DNA from: Paragorgia papillata
Lineage: Eukaryota; Cnidaria; Anthozoa; Scleralcyonacea; Coralliidae
NCBI GenBank assembly: GCA_035771165.1
Contig: JAWNZC010000345.1
Coordinates: 1,665,001-1,729,000 of the forward strand
Direction: 5' to 3'
Length of the DNA: 64,000 nucleotides
Shown here: positions 12,601-24,600 of the stretch, piece by piece
Numbering within the stretch: position 1 is the stretch's first letter
Layout of the letters: each line of letters begins with the position of its first letter
Notes under the pieces: model-generated
Database searches by the model: none
What the model saw: the letters and a program-made list of their open reading frames with translations, nothing else
Told to the model about the DNA's origin: nothing
Position numbers and translations under genes: made by a program

Positions 12601-15600
12601 TGTAACTTTTCCAACTCCAATCCACATTTTCCACAAATTATGAACCCTTCAATCCCTTCCTTCTTACCCATACAACATCTGCTTTTGTTTTTGTATGTTT
12701 CGAGTTCCAAAAGACTTTTGTTGAAATCTTTTTGTTCTTCTTCTTCGGGGGTTTCAATGATTGGAAATTTTGAAGCGTTTAAACTTGACATCTCTTTTAT
12801 TTAAATTAATTTTGATATTCCTTTAAATACCAAAAAAACAGTTCCGATTGAAGCTCCAAAAACTTCTGGCAATCTGTTGTCAGTTTTTTCAGATGTTACA
12901 GATGGTGTAAGGATTCCTGGTTTGTATTTTCTTTCAAAATTTTTTGGAAGTGGTTTTACAAAAGTTTCGCCAACATCTTTGCCAACCAGTTTTAAAGGTT
13001 TGCCAGTATTGAGATTCCTGTTAAGTCCAAGAGACATCCCAGTTGTTGCCAGTGTGAGAACATTATTGAATCCACTAATTGGGTTAATAAGAATTCTCAT
13101 GTCAGATGGGATCAAAATTAAACCAGGGCTTATGGCAAAATTTAAAACAACATTTGTTGACTTAATGGCTTGCCTCATATTTGAAATGGAAACAGTAATA
13201 TCATCCTGGGCTATGGTATCTTCCATTAACTTTTTAAACACTTCTTGTGTTTGTAAACTTTTAGCACCTTCTCCAACAATAACCCATCTTGTCTTTGCTT
13301 GTGCTCCCAAAACACAGTACACAAAAGATTCTAAAGATTGTTGGAATAATTTCTGACCCAATAGTGTTAACCCATTGGAATCTTTGGGAACAAAATGTTT
13401 GAAATCATCAGGATACCTGGAACCAGCTGACACCAATTCTTCGTATGTGTTGACTCTTCCATAACTCTTCTTTTCCAACTTTACATACCTGACTTCATAA
13501 CCGAGATCTTTCATGTCTTGTGTAAATTCTTTCGCACTTTGTGTGGAGTTGCTAATCTTTTTTTTCCAAACGTCATTGGGATTGTGTTGTAAAATTTTTA
13601 TGACATCTTCTGTCAAAAACCTCCTTAATTTGTCAGGATGTTTTAAAAACCTCCTTACTTGGAAAACATAATGATAATGGACAATGCTTGTTAAAAAAGA
13701 AGACCGAAATCTTGCAAAACCATTCTTGAAATGGTAGTCAGAAATACCACACAAGTAGCTTGCAACATAACTGGAAGCAATAGCTGTAAAATACGGAATA
13801 GTGAGGAAATCATTTATGTTTGGATTTCTTGTTTTCATTGGCTGTTGAAATGTTAAATCGATGGGAATCAAGTTTACAATAAAATTCTCTTTTTCATTTA
13901 CAAAAATTGTAATGGTGTTGATGTTTACAAATGCTTTTGGTTGTTTGGAAAATTTTTGGACTGATCCAAAGACATCCCATTCTTCTGGCCATTTGTTGAG
14001 TTCTGTCATTGTTTATTTTGGGAACTTTTGGCAAAAAATATTGGCAAATGTTGGCAAATGTTGGCAAAACTTTTTGAAAATAAATGGAAGATGAACTTTT
14101 ACTTATTGATCTTGAGCTTCGAGATATTTACTACAATCCTGTAACAGGTTACCAATCCATGGAAAAACTTTACCAAGCTGCTGTTAAAGAAAACCCTTCG
14201 ATAACCAGAAAACAAGTTAAGGAGTGGTTACACAGCCAAAAAGTTTTTACATTGCACAAACCCATAAGAAAACCAAAAAAATACCAGAAAACATTTGTTA
14301 AAAATCTTGCTGACCAGATGCAAATGGACTTGGTAGATATGGCGAAATTTGGTTCTGAAAATAATGACCAAAAGTGGATATTGACTGGAATAGAAATTTT
14401 GTCAAGATTTGGTTTCGCTGTTCCTGTTAAAAGGAAAAGTACTGTTGCTATGGTGCCAGGTGTTTCCAAAATGTTGGAAGAATTTAAAAAAAGATTTGGT
14501 AAATATCCAGAAACAGTCCAGTTTGACGAAGGGAAGGAATTTTACAATGTTGGTGTAAAAACTCTTTTGAAATCTTTAAACATAGAATATTTTTCATCCA
14601 GATCCCACAGAAAGGCTGCCATTGTGGAAAGATTTAACAGGACTTTAAAAACCAGGATGTGGAAATTTTTTACTTTCAAAGGAGACAAGAAGTGGTTAAA
14701 TAATCTTGAAAAATTTGTGGGAAGTTACAACAACACCATCCACAGCACCATTAAAATGAAACCAAAGGATGTCAATGATGGCAACCAATCCAAAGTATTT
14801 TTTGCATTGTATGGGATCCCACCTCTTGAATCTCAAATAAACCCAAAATTCAAAATTGGGGACCATGTCAGAATCCAAAAATACAGAAAAAACTTTGCAA
14901 AAGGATATGATCCAAATTTTACAAATGAAATTTTTACCGTGTCAGCGGTTTTCAGAGGAGTTCCTGTCATGTATAGAATTCGAGATAAGGAGGAGGACAT
15001 TATGGGAAAATTTTATGGTGAGGAGTTGGTTAAAGTTGTTGGGGAACAGACATGAGACCACCCATCCGACCAAACATAAATAAATGGCTGAAAATATTGA
15101 AATGAATAATCTAAACCCTGAACAAGAACAGGAGGCTGAAACAACTTTTGAAACATCTTTTGGACCTTCCTATTTTAAAGAGCTTGACGATCTTTTTGAA
15201 GAGTTCGAAAATGTTTATGGGGTTGATGATCCTAGACTAGTTGACCGAAATGAAAGAGAGAAAATTATTGAAAAACTTACCAAAAGACCAGTACAATTTA
15301 AAGAAGAGTCGGATGATGCATTCAGGAAAAGAATGAAGAGCTATTTAGGGGAAATAAGCAGACGACAAAGTTTAGATGTTACAAACCAAAAAAAAGAATT
15401 TTTTTATGAGGAGTTAAGTCAGTCAGTAGTCGGGAATGATGGTAAAGCAAGTAAAAAATTATTAAAAGATAGCGCATTTGCATATGATCCAAAAACATAT
15501 GAGGTTGATGGGATCAAGTTTGAAAAGGTACTAGTTCTTGTTAAAGATGCTAACACCGGAGAATTTGAATATTCAAAAGGAAAAGGATCAAAAGTTGAAA

Positions 15601-18600
15601 TGAAAGTAAAAAAATTTAAGGATTTGTTAAAAGAAGCAAGTGTCGAACATTCAAAAACTGGAGTTGGAAGAATAGAGGACGAAAACAACATTCCTCCCCA
15701 AGCAGCCGAAGCAGTTCAAAAAGCAGTTTCTAAAGATTTGGAGGATGAAATAATAATGTTAAGGGATGAAATGGAAACCAAAAATGAAATTTACAAATTA
15801 GCAACAAATGAAATGAAAACCGAACTAACAATATTAAAGGGTAAAATAGAAGAACAAAATAAAATTAAGAAAGAAATACTAACACTAAGGGAAGAAATTA
15901 AAAATAAAAATGAAGTCCATGTAGTAGTTGTTGATGAACTAAAAATGTTAAGGGAAAAAACCAAAATGCAAGAAGAAATGCAGGATGAAATATCAATGTT
16001 AAGAAACAACATTGGAATAGAAAATATAAGCAGCATTCAAGAAGATGGGGAAAGCAGCAAACACCAAGATGGCGACAAAATTCTTAGAGAACTTGCTGGA
16101 ATCCTGGATCCAAAGGGGAAAAACGCAGCAGAGCAACTAGAAGTTGTTGAAGTCAACAAACCATATTATGAAGATTTGCTTAAAACAGAAACAGATCCAA
16201 GGATGAAACAACTTATTGACACCGCTATAAAAGTTGTTACCATAAAAGCTGAACAAATTAGAACAAAAGAAAACATGGCAGCCAAAGAAAAAGATACAAA
16301 AGAAAGAATAAAAAACCATATCCTAACCAAATTCGAAAAATTTAAAGAATGGGTCAAAAACAACATGGGGGCAACAGCTGCAATCGCCATCTCCATTGGT
16401 GGGATCATAACAACTGTTGTTCTAGCTGGAAAAGCTGCTGTTGTAACAACTGCAAAGGCAACAGGAGCACTTGGCAAAGCATTGGCAAAAATTGCGAAAG
16501 CTGCTTGGCCCGTATTGGCACCAATTCTTAGCATATTGGCAACTGCATTGTCATGGGGTGCAAAAGGATTGGCATGGCTGGCGAAAAATCTGTGGTTACT
16601 TGCGATAGCTTTGACATATTTCATTTACACAGAATACAAAAATTATAAAAAAAAATAGTTTTGCAATCCCAATCCCAAAACTTTAAGAAAAAATAAACAT
16701 ATAATAAATGAATACAGAATACGCAACAATGAATGACGAAAAAAATGAAGAATCCCAAGAACCGCAAAACCTGACACTTAGGGAAGATTTAATTCGCTTA
16801 TCCTTTGCAAAGGAGATCAAATATTCGGAAGCATATCTGAAAAAAGCTTCGATGACCCAACTTGAAAAAATTAAACAGAACTATGATAGGGTTCAACTTG
16901 ACAAAACTACAACACTGCTAACTGAAACCCTTGTAACCAAATTCTCAGAGTTATTGGAACAGTTGGATTTGGTACAAGACGATGAAAAGCTGGATGCAGA
17001 ACTATCATCAAACAAACTTTTCTGCGATGATGTTAAATGCATGGTAAGAAAAATTTCCCCCTACATTCCAATGATTGGTTTGCTAACTGGTGGCATCATT
17101 ATCGCGAAACATGTGTGGGATCGGAAGCCAACTTTAAATAAAAATGTTTCAGTACAGAATGATGAAAATATTGCTGAAAATGTCAGTGGTGGCAGTTCTG
17201 TTGATCCCAGTGACAGTTGAGTTAATACTAATTAAATTTCTTTTCTTTTCCTAATCTTGTTGGGTTAGGAAAAAATAAAACAAATGGGAAACTCAAAGTC
17301 AAAACCAAAAGAAAAATTTAATAAAAATCATATAACAAAGAAGGGGTTCCAATTTGGTCTAAGTTTTGGTAGGGAAGATTTGGTTATGGAAGGGAATGTC
17401 CAAATAGGTTGGACAAACAAAACAGTCAAAAATTACACAATGGTCCCAAGTTGCAAAAAATCGTCATCTGTGGAATCTTTAACAGAAAATAAAATAAATG
17501 ATGACAATGATAACAAAAATCTCAAACTGGTACCAACAAATTCGACAACAGAGGAAGGACAGAAGGAAACTAATCCTTGAAAAAAAGTGGATCCAAAAGG
17601 AAAAAGATCGATGGGTGCACAACAATGTAAGAAACGAACATTATTATTGAAATTGAATTTAAAAGAAATAAATAAAAAGATATAATAAAAGAATCATGAA
17701 CCCAATTATTAAAGTTATCATAGAATTTCAATACCCAAATGAAAAACCACAAACACAAGAAGAATTAGAAGAGGAAATAAAAACTTTAAAAAAAAACCTA
17801 TTCGAAAAACTGGAAATTTGTGGGGAACACTTTCCACACCTAATACACTATGAAGATTTATTATTCATGGCTGTCCAAAAAAAAATCCAGACAACAACCC
17901 CCAATCCACCAAAAAACGAACTCTGTAAAAAACTTGGCATCACTTTCATTGACCTAAGAACCGGTCACCCAGATTTCCCAGACATAGCACCTGTCAAAAT
18001 TTTGTTTACAGCCTTGGAGGACAACGAAAAGTTAGAGTTTGAAAGTATGACACAAGCATCCAAAGTTTTAGGAAAAAAACCCAGTAGTATTATCCAATAC
18101 AGCATTAGAAAAAAAAAAAATGTTTTGTACAACGGAAAACTCTGGACTGTTAGCAGAGTATAAATAAAATACCAAAAATCAAAATCTCTTATTTTTTAAA
18201 AATAAGAAATTTAAAAGAAAACCACTATAATAAATGACAACCCTTAAAGAAATGTTTGGAAAAAGGATGCAAGAAAGAGAAAGTGCTTTCAAAAGACTTC
18301 AAACAATCAAAGAAAATTATCCACCACCAACATCTCTTAAAGAACTTAGATCAATAGGTAGAAAACTTGGCATAAAAGGTTCCCACAAACTAACAACAAA
18401 AACACTGTGCGAAAAAATGAACATCCCCCTAGTCAAAAATGAAGTTTTCGAAAAGCACCACAGAAATGTTATTAGAACACCAGTCAAAATTATATTTACT
18501 TCCACAGATGGTAATGACGACATAATTGAGTTTCCAAGCATTTACAACGCAAGTAAATGTTTGCATAGAAATCCGAGTTGTATACCATTCTACATCAAAA

Positions 18601-21600
18601 ATAATAAGGAAGTTTGGTTTGAAGGTAAACATTGGTCAATAAGTCGTTAAAACTTTTAAAAAACTACTATAATAAACAGTAACCGACTGTTATTAGGTTT
18701 CATTTCTGTCCCAAAAGTTGTAAACTTTGTCATTTCATTCTTTTTGAAGATTACTATCCAACTTTGGATAGTAATTTTTTAATGAAGTTTTTTACAAAAG
18801 TAATATTATACTAACCAGAAGAAAATTTAAAATAATAACCGCAACCAAAAAAACAGTCCATAACGAAACTTTGTTTACCAACCCAACAATTCTTTCGTCA
18901 ACATAATTAATATTTTCATTAATTCTATTCATTTATATTTAAAGAAAAATTTCATACCATAATAAATAGCATCATGACAAAGTTTACTACTGATCCAAAA
19001 TTATTAAAGATTCGCGAAAATGCTCGATTGAGAAAGCAAAGGCAGTTGCAACGGGACAAGGAGATGAAACCTTTTAATCCCGAAAGACTTGCCAAGCTTC
19101 AGGAAAAGGCAAAGGAGAAGGAGTTAAAAATGGAGCAAAAACTTGTTAACCAGCAAGATAGGTTGAAAGATGATCTGAAAAAATTTCAACAAAAAACAGA
19201 GAGAAAATTACAGACAAAAGAACGAGCAAAATGGACCAAAGAAATTAAACAGGAAGAGGCAAGACAAGACAAGTTTAAGTGGGACAAGAAGTGGAAAGGG
19301 GCTAGTAAAAAAATTAAAAAAACCCGTCAGGTTCTTGGTAACAAACTTTCAAAAGTTTTCAAGAGAAAAACTAAAATTAACAAAAAACTTCGTCAAACGG
19401 AGCCCATTATGATCAAAGATTTCTTAAATGGAAAGGCAGCTCTGTATGAGATCTCGGGTCAAAATTACAAAGATCCAACAATATTTTTAGAACAAACAAC
19501 AGCCAGTGTTGAAAAACTTATCAATAGTGTTGAAAATTCCAAAAAAGTAAAAACAACATTAGTTTGCAAGTTGGTCCACTATGACTATGTGGATGGGATT
19601 GAAAGTGTTGACCTTTTCTACTTTACCTCCCACATGAAAGCCATGACAACCGAGGAGGATGTTACAGAACTTTACAAATTATCAAAAAGAGAAATGCTTG
19701 AAAATTTGTCATCTCATCAAAAAAAAGGTTCTGGATGGTCAATAAGATCTGTTGAATCTTTGCATATATCCATAACAAAATACAAACCTTTAAATGGTAA
19801 AAAGTTTCAGGATCTACCAAAACCTGTCAGAAACAAGAAGGCAATCATCAATCCAAAAAATGAAAAGGACAACTATTGTTTTCTATATGCAGTTGCCATT
19901 GCTGAAACTTTGGAAAGAGAACCAGAAGCCAAAAAACTTGGTACACTGCCATTATCCATTAAATTAATGGTGGAAGAGTATGATGTGGCTGAACTAACAT
20001 TTCCTGTAAAAATTAAGGACATCTCAAAGTTTGAAAAGTTAAATAAGATTGGTGTCAATGTCCTAAGTTGGGATGATGAAATTAAAAAAGTTTTCCAAAT
20101 GCGAATTAGTAGGTGCGAGCACAAAAAGAGGGTTAACTTATTTTGGTGGAATGATCATTTTAGTTGCATTAAAGACAAAAGCAAACTTTTAACAAAACAG
20201 AATAACAAACACCAACACAAAAAGTTCTTTTGCGACTTTTGTTTGAACCCTTTCGAAACAGAGGTAGCATTATTAAAACATGAAAGTCATCTTATTTGTC
20301 AATCCCATGTTGCACAGATCCAAGAATATCCAGAAAAAGGTTCTGCCATGGGTTGGGGGTTAAAAGATTTCAAAAAAACCCAAGATGTGCCATTCATCAT
20401 TGTGGCTGACTTCGAGTGTATGTTGGAAACTTTAAAATGTCAAAATAATGACGAGTCCAAAAGTTATACACAAAAGTACCAGGAGCATATCCCAATCAGC
20501 TATGGGTTCAACATTATTTGTTCTGATCCTTCTGTATTCTCTGGCAAGTATGTCAGTTACACCAAACAACATGATTTTGAAGATATTGGACAGATGTTTG
20601 TTGAGAGTCTTGAAAAGGAAGCAAAAAAGATTTGGAACACATACCTTAAAGAACCAAAGAAAATTATTATGACAACAGAGGATGAACACAACTTCCAAAA
20701 TGCTACCAAATGTTATGTTTGTGGTGGTCAGTTTGTACAAAAAAACCCTAAAGATTTAAACCCAAAAAGTCTTTGGAAAGCCAACAAAACAACTCCAAAA
20801 TCTAAAGTCAGAGATCATGACCACTTAAATGGTAGGTACAGGGGAGCCGCTCATAACGACTGCAATTACTCGATGGCAAGTGCCAGACATATTCCTGTTC
20901 TTTTCCATAATTTCAGTGGTTATGACAGTCATCTATTAGTAAAATATTTGGGAATCTCAAGTGGTACCCTTGGTTGTATCGCCAAAACTGATGAAGAGTA
21001 CATAAGTGTAAATAAGAAACTATGGATGGATGGCGGAATGAAAAAGGATCCAAAAACAGGAGAGTTAAAAAAGAAGTGGGTGCCATTGGAGTTACGATTC
21101 TTGGACTCGTTAAAATTTATGTCAAGTTCCTTGGCTACACTGACATCAAATTTACCAAATGATGAGTTCCACTACACCGAAAATGGTTTCAAAAATTACC
21201 CAAAAGAAGATGTGGATCTGCTAAAAAGGAAGGGTGTGTTCCCATATGAATTTCTAAACAACCAGAAAAAGTTGGAAACCAAAGAATTTCCACCACACAA
21301 GGAGTTTCATTCCAGACTGACAGGTAAAAATGTCAGTGTTAAAGATTACGAACATGGTAAAAAAGTTTGGAACAAGTTTGGTTGCAAAAGTTTGAGAGAT
21401 TATATGGAACTATACTTGAAAACAGATGTGTTGGGACTCTCAGATGTCATACAAAGTTTTCGAAAGATGTGTAAATCCACTTACAAACTTGACCCAATGT
21501 GGTACTACACAGCTCCAGGACTGGCTTGGGATGCCTTGTTAAAAATGTCAGAACAACAGTTGGAACTTTTAACAGAACCTGACATGTTCCTTATGATCGA

Positions 21601-24600
21601 AAAAGGAATTCGCGGTGGGATTTCAACCATTACCCACAGATATTCAAAAGCCAACAATGTTTACATGGAAGAACATGATCCAGAAAAAGAAAGTGTTTTC
21701 ATAACAGATTTGGATATGAACAACTTGTACGGAGTTCCAATGACATCACCACTACCTGTCAATGGATTTGAGTGGATCCCAGAAGAGGAACTTAAAGACT
21801 GGCAAAAATATTTGGAAACAGAGGGTGAGGGTTGCTTTTTGGAAGTCGATTTAAAATATCCAGAAGAACTTCATGATCTACACAATGATATGCCTTTTGC
21901 AGCTGAAAGACTAATGGTTGACAAGGTTGAAAAGCTGGTTCCAAATTTGAATGACAAGGAAAAATATGTTGTCCACTATGAGGCATTGAAACAGATGTTG
22001 GATCATGGTTTGAAAGTTTCAAAAATCCATCGAGGAATTTCATTCAATGAAAAAGCATGGATGAAAGATTACATAATGTTAAACACACGTTTGAGAACAG
22101 CAGCCAAGAATGACTTTGAGAAAGATTTCTTTAAACTAATGAACAACAGTGTCTTTGGAAAGACTATGGAAAATGTCAGAAACAGGGATGACTTCCGGTT
22201 GGTATCATTTGATGACCAACTTGAAAAATTGGCAAAAAAACCTACTTACAAAGCTTTCAGTTATTTTTCAGAAAACTTGGGGGCTGTGCATATGAGAAAG
22301 TCAAGAGTCAAACTAAACAAGCCCATATATGTGGGGGCTTCGATATTGGATAAGAGTAAAATTTGTATGTATGACTTCCACTACAATTATGTAAAGCCAA
22401 AATATGGGGATCGATCAAAGTTGTTGTTTACAGACACAGACTCCTTGTGCTATGAAATTAAAACCAATGACTTCTTCAAAGACATTTTACCAGATGTTGC
22501 AGAAAAGTTTGACACATCTAACTTTCCAGAAAACCATCCAAGTGGCATCGAAAGAATGAACAAAAAAGTTTTGGGAATGATGAAGTCAGAAACAGGTGCT
22601 GACCAAATTTCAGATTTTGTTGGACTGAGACCAAAATCATATGCCATCAAAATGGCAAAGAAAAAGAATTTGGTAACTGGGTTAATGGAGTGTAATGAGA
22701 CCAAAAAGTGTAAAGGTATATCAAAGCCTGTCATCAACAACGATATCAAATTTGATGATTATGTGGAATGTTTGTTTTCTAGCAAAAACTTGTTAAAAGG
22801 AATGAACACTTTTAGAAGTACCAAACATACCATCCACACCATCCATGTAAATAAGATAGCATTAAACTCTGAAGATGACAAAAGGATTATATTAGATGAT
22901 AAAATTTCAACACTTGCGATTGGTCATTATAAAACTATGTAAATTAAATTAAAGATTTGTATTCAAAAAAGAATACAAATTTTTAAAAAAAAGTTAAAAT
23001 TTATTTTTTTTTTTAATTTTTTTATAACAAGATTTACAATGATTAATTAGTTCCCTTTCTGTTTCAAAGGTTTTTAAACATTCAACACATTCCCTTATAT
23101 AGTCCATTTTTTGTTTATGGACAACCTTTATATGCAACCTTAGTGCTGTTTTTGTTTTTACTTCAAATTTGCACTCTTCGCAAACAAACCAAGTTTTATT
23201 GTAGTTAGGTTGACAAATAACATTATGGTGTCTAGGCATTTTATTTTAAATTTTAAAACCTTTAAAAAAACCGATTCCCCAATCCCAAAAAATCCAAAAA
23301 ACTTGCAAACCCCCAACCCCAAAAAATCCCCAAAAAACTTGGCAACCATTTTGGAAAAACTTGGCAACCATTTTGAAAAAACTTGGCAGCCATTTTTTAA
23401 AAAAAATCCAAAATCCAAAAATCAAAACCGGAAGTCAAAAAAAAACCCAGAACCCTTTGCAATTGTCCCAGTATCGGCTTCCAAAATGTCGGTAAAAATT
23501 CCAAAATCCAAAAGATAGATTTTTATAGATTTTTATAGATTTTTATAGATCAAATTGTCCCAGGATCGGCCTTTTGACACTACTTTCGTTGTTGAGATAT
23601 TTCAGTTTGTTTCAAATGTAAATTAAACAACTTGACGTCACATGTCATAATGAGTTATCAGAGAAGGTTATATATCTTTGCTATTATCAAACCAAACTTA
23701 ATTCGAAGGAAGTATGTGCGTGTGTTTCTCTCACAACGCCAAACATGTAGAATTTTCAAGTGATTATATTTGATAATAGCAAAGATATATACCCTTCTCT
23801 GATAACTCATTATGCACATGTGACGTCAAGTTGTTTAATTTACATTTCAAACAAACTGCAATATCTCAACAACGAAGCAAGGAAACGAAAAACTGCAAAA
23901 GATGTTACTCTATCATTTAAAGTGTTATTTCAAATAAGACAAACTTAATTTTCGTTTCACGTGCACTTTAACGTCTTAGAACGTAGCGTAGTGTAATGTC
24001 TTACATCGTAGCGCGACGTCTAGAGGAATTGTGAGATTTTTTTGTAAAATACTAAAAGGCCCCAACAGTAGTGAAAGGGTTAATAAATACTGTAATATCA
24101 CGGCCACCTCGGTTTTCATTGTTTCCACACGCACATTTAATATCGAAATAACCCGATGCATAAAAATGAGGTACGATTAGTAACTAATCATACCTAATCT
24201 TTATGCATCAGGTACGATTAGTAACTAATCATACCTAATGTTTATGCACAAGGTACGATTCCCGTGAATTTGCAATAGGCAATATCATTGCCCAATGCAA
24301 CAGGACCTCGCCTAAAACATTTCGAGTAGAGTACACTGGTAGCGCCCCCTAAACGAAAGGCAAACTTTCATTGTGTTACTGGTTTGTTATCTCAAGAATT
24401 TATTACAGTTTGCCTAGAACATAAAATGTGGGACTAATACTAAATCAATGCGCATGTCTTTACACTGTTGTTGTTTTTATAGACAACTATCTAATATTAG
24501 TTTATGTGCGTGAATTTGCATTAGGTCAATGGTAACCATTGAACCGATCATATACATGTATTGTTATTTAAAAGCGCTTGTAATATATTTACAGATATAT

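Larger units (their letters stand above)
2552..23584. mobile_element. Complete Polinton/Maverick (endogenous virus-like element)
   Basis: 21,033 bp bounded by 279-bp terminal inverted repeats that start AGTAGTGTC, flanked by the 6-bp duplication TTCGTT (2546-2551 and 23585-23590). Six-bp duplications and AG...CT ends are the Polinton signature. It encodes the core set of protein-primed PolB, retrovirus-like integrase, packaging ATPase, major capsid and penton proteins, plus accessory genes; 26 genes in all, intronless and open. Twenty-two are on the plus strand; four are on the minus strand (12150, 12801, 18792, 22994). The adenain-like protease usual in Polintons was not recognised. Intact frames and apparently identical repeats indicate recent insertion. 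The element lies in intron 4 of XPO6, within a TTAA MITE. Confidence 0.97.
2451..23971. mobile_element. TTAA-flanked palindromic MITE split by the Polinton
   Basis: The left part (2455-2551) and right part (23591-23967) make one palindromic element of about 474 bp with ends AGTGCAC and GTGCACT, flanked by TTAA (2451-2454 and 23968-23971). TTAA duplication suggests a piggyBac-type or similar non-autonomous transposon. The arms GAAACGAAAATTAAG and CTTAATTTTCGTTTC and the inner GGTTATATATCTTTG arm mirror each other. An uninterrupted relative at 41994-42488 shows the pre-insertion arrangement around TTGCTTCGTTGATATTTCAG. This confirms that TTCGTT is the Polinton target site. Confidence 0.85.

Noticed and set aside
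14084..15055. Retrovirus or LTR retrotransposon as source of the integrase
   Set aside because: No LTRs, gag, protease or reverse transcriptase nearby; the 6-bp duplication and other genes define a Polinton.
17611..17685. 24-codon frame beginning MGAQQC between 17580 and 17696
   Set aside because: Too short, lacks the element's start motif and a hairpin; could be chance.
2552..23584. Contaminating free virus contig joined by misassembly
   Set aside because: Exact target duplication and continuity of the split MITE on both sides, supported by an empty-site paralogue, show genuine integration.
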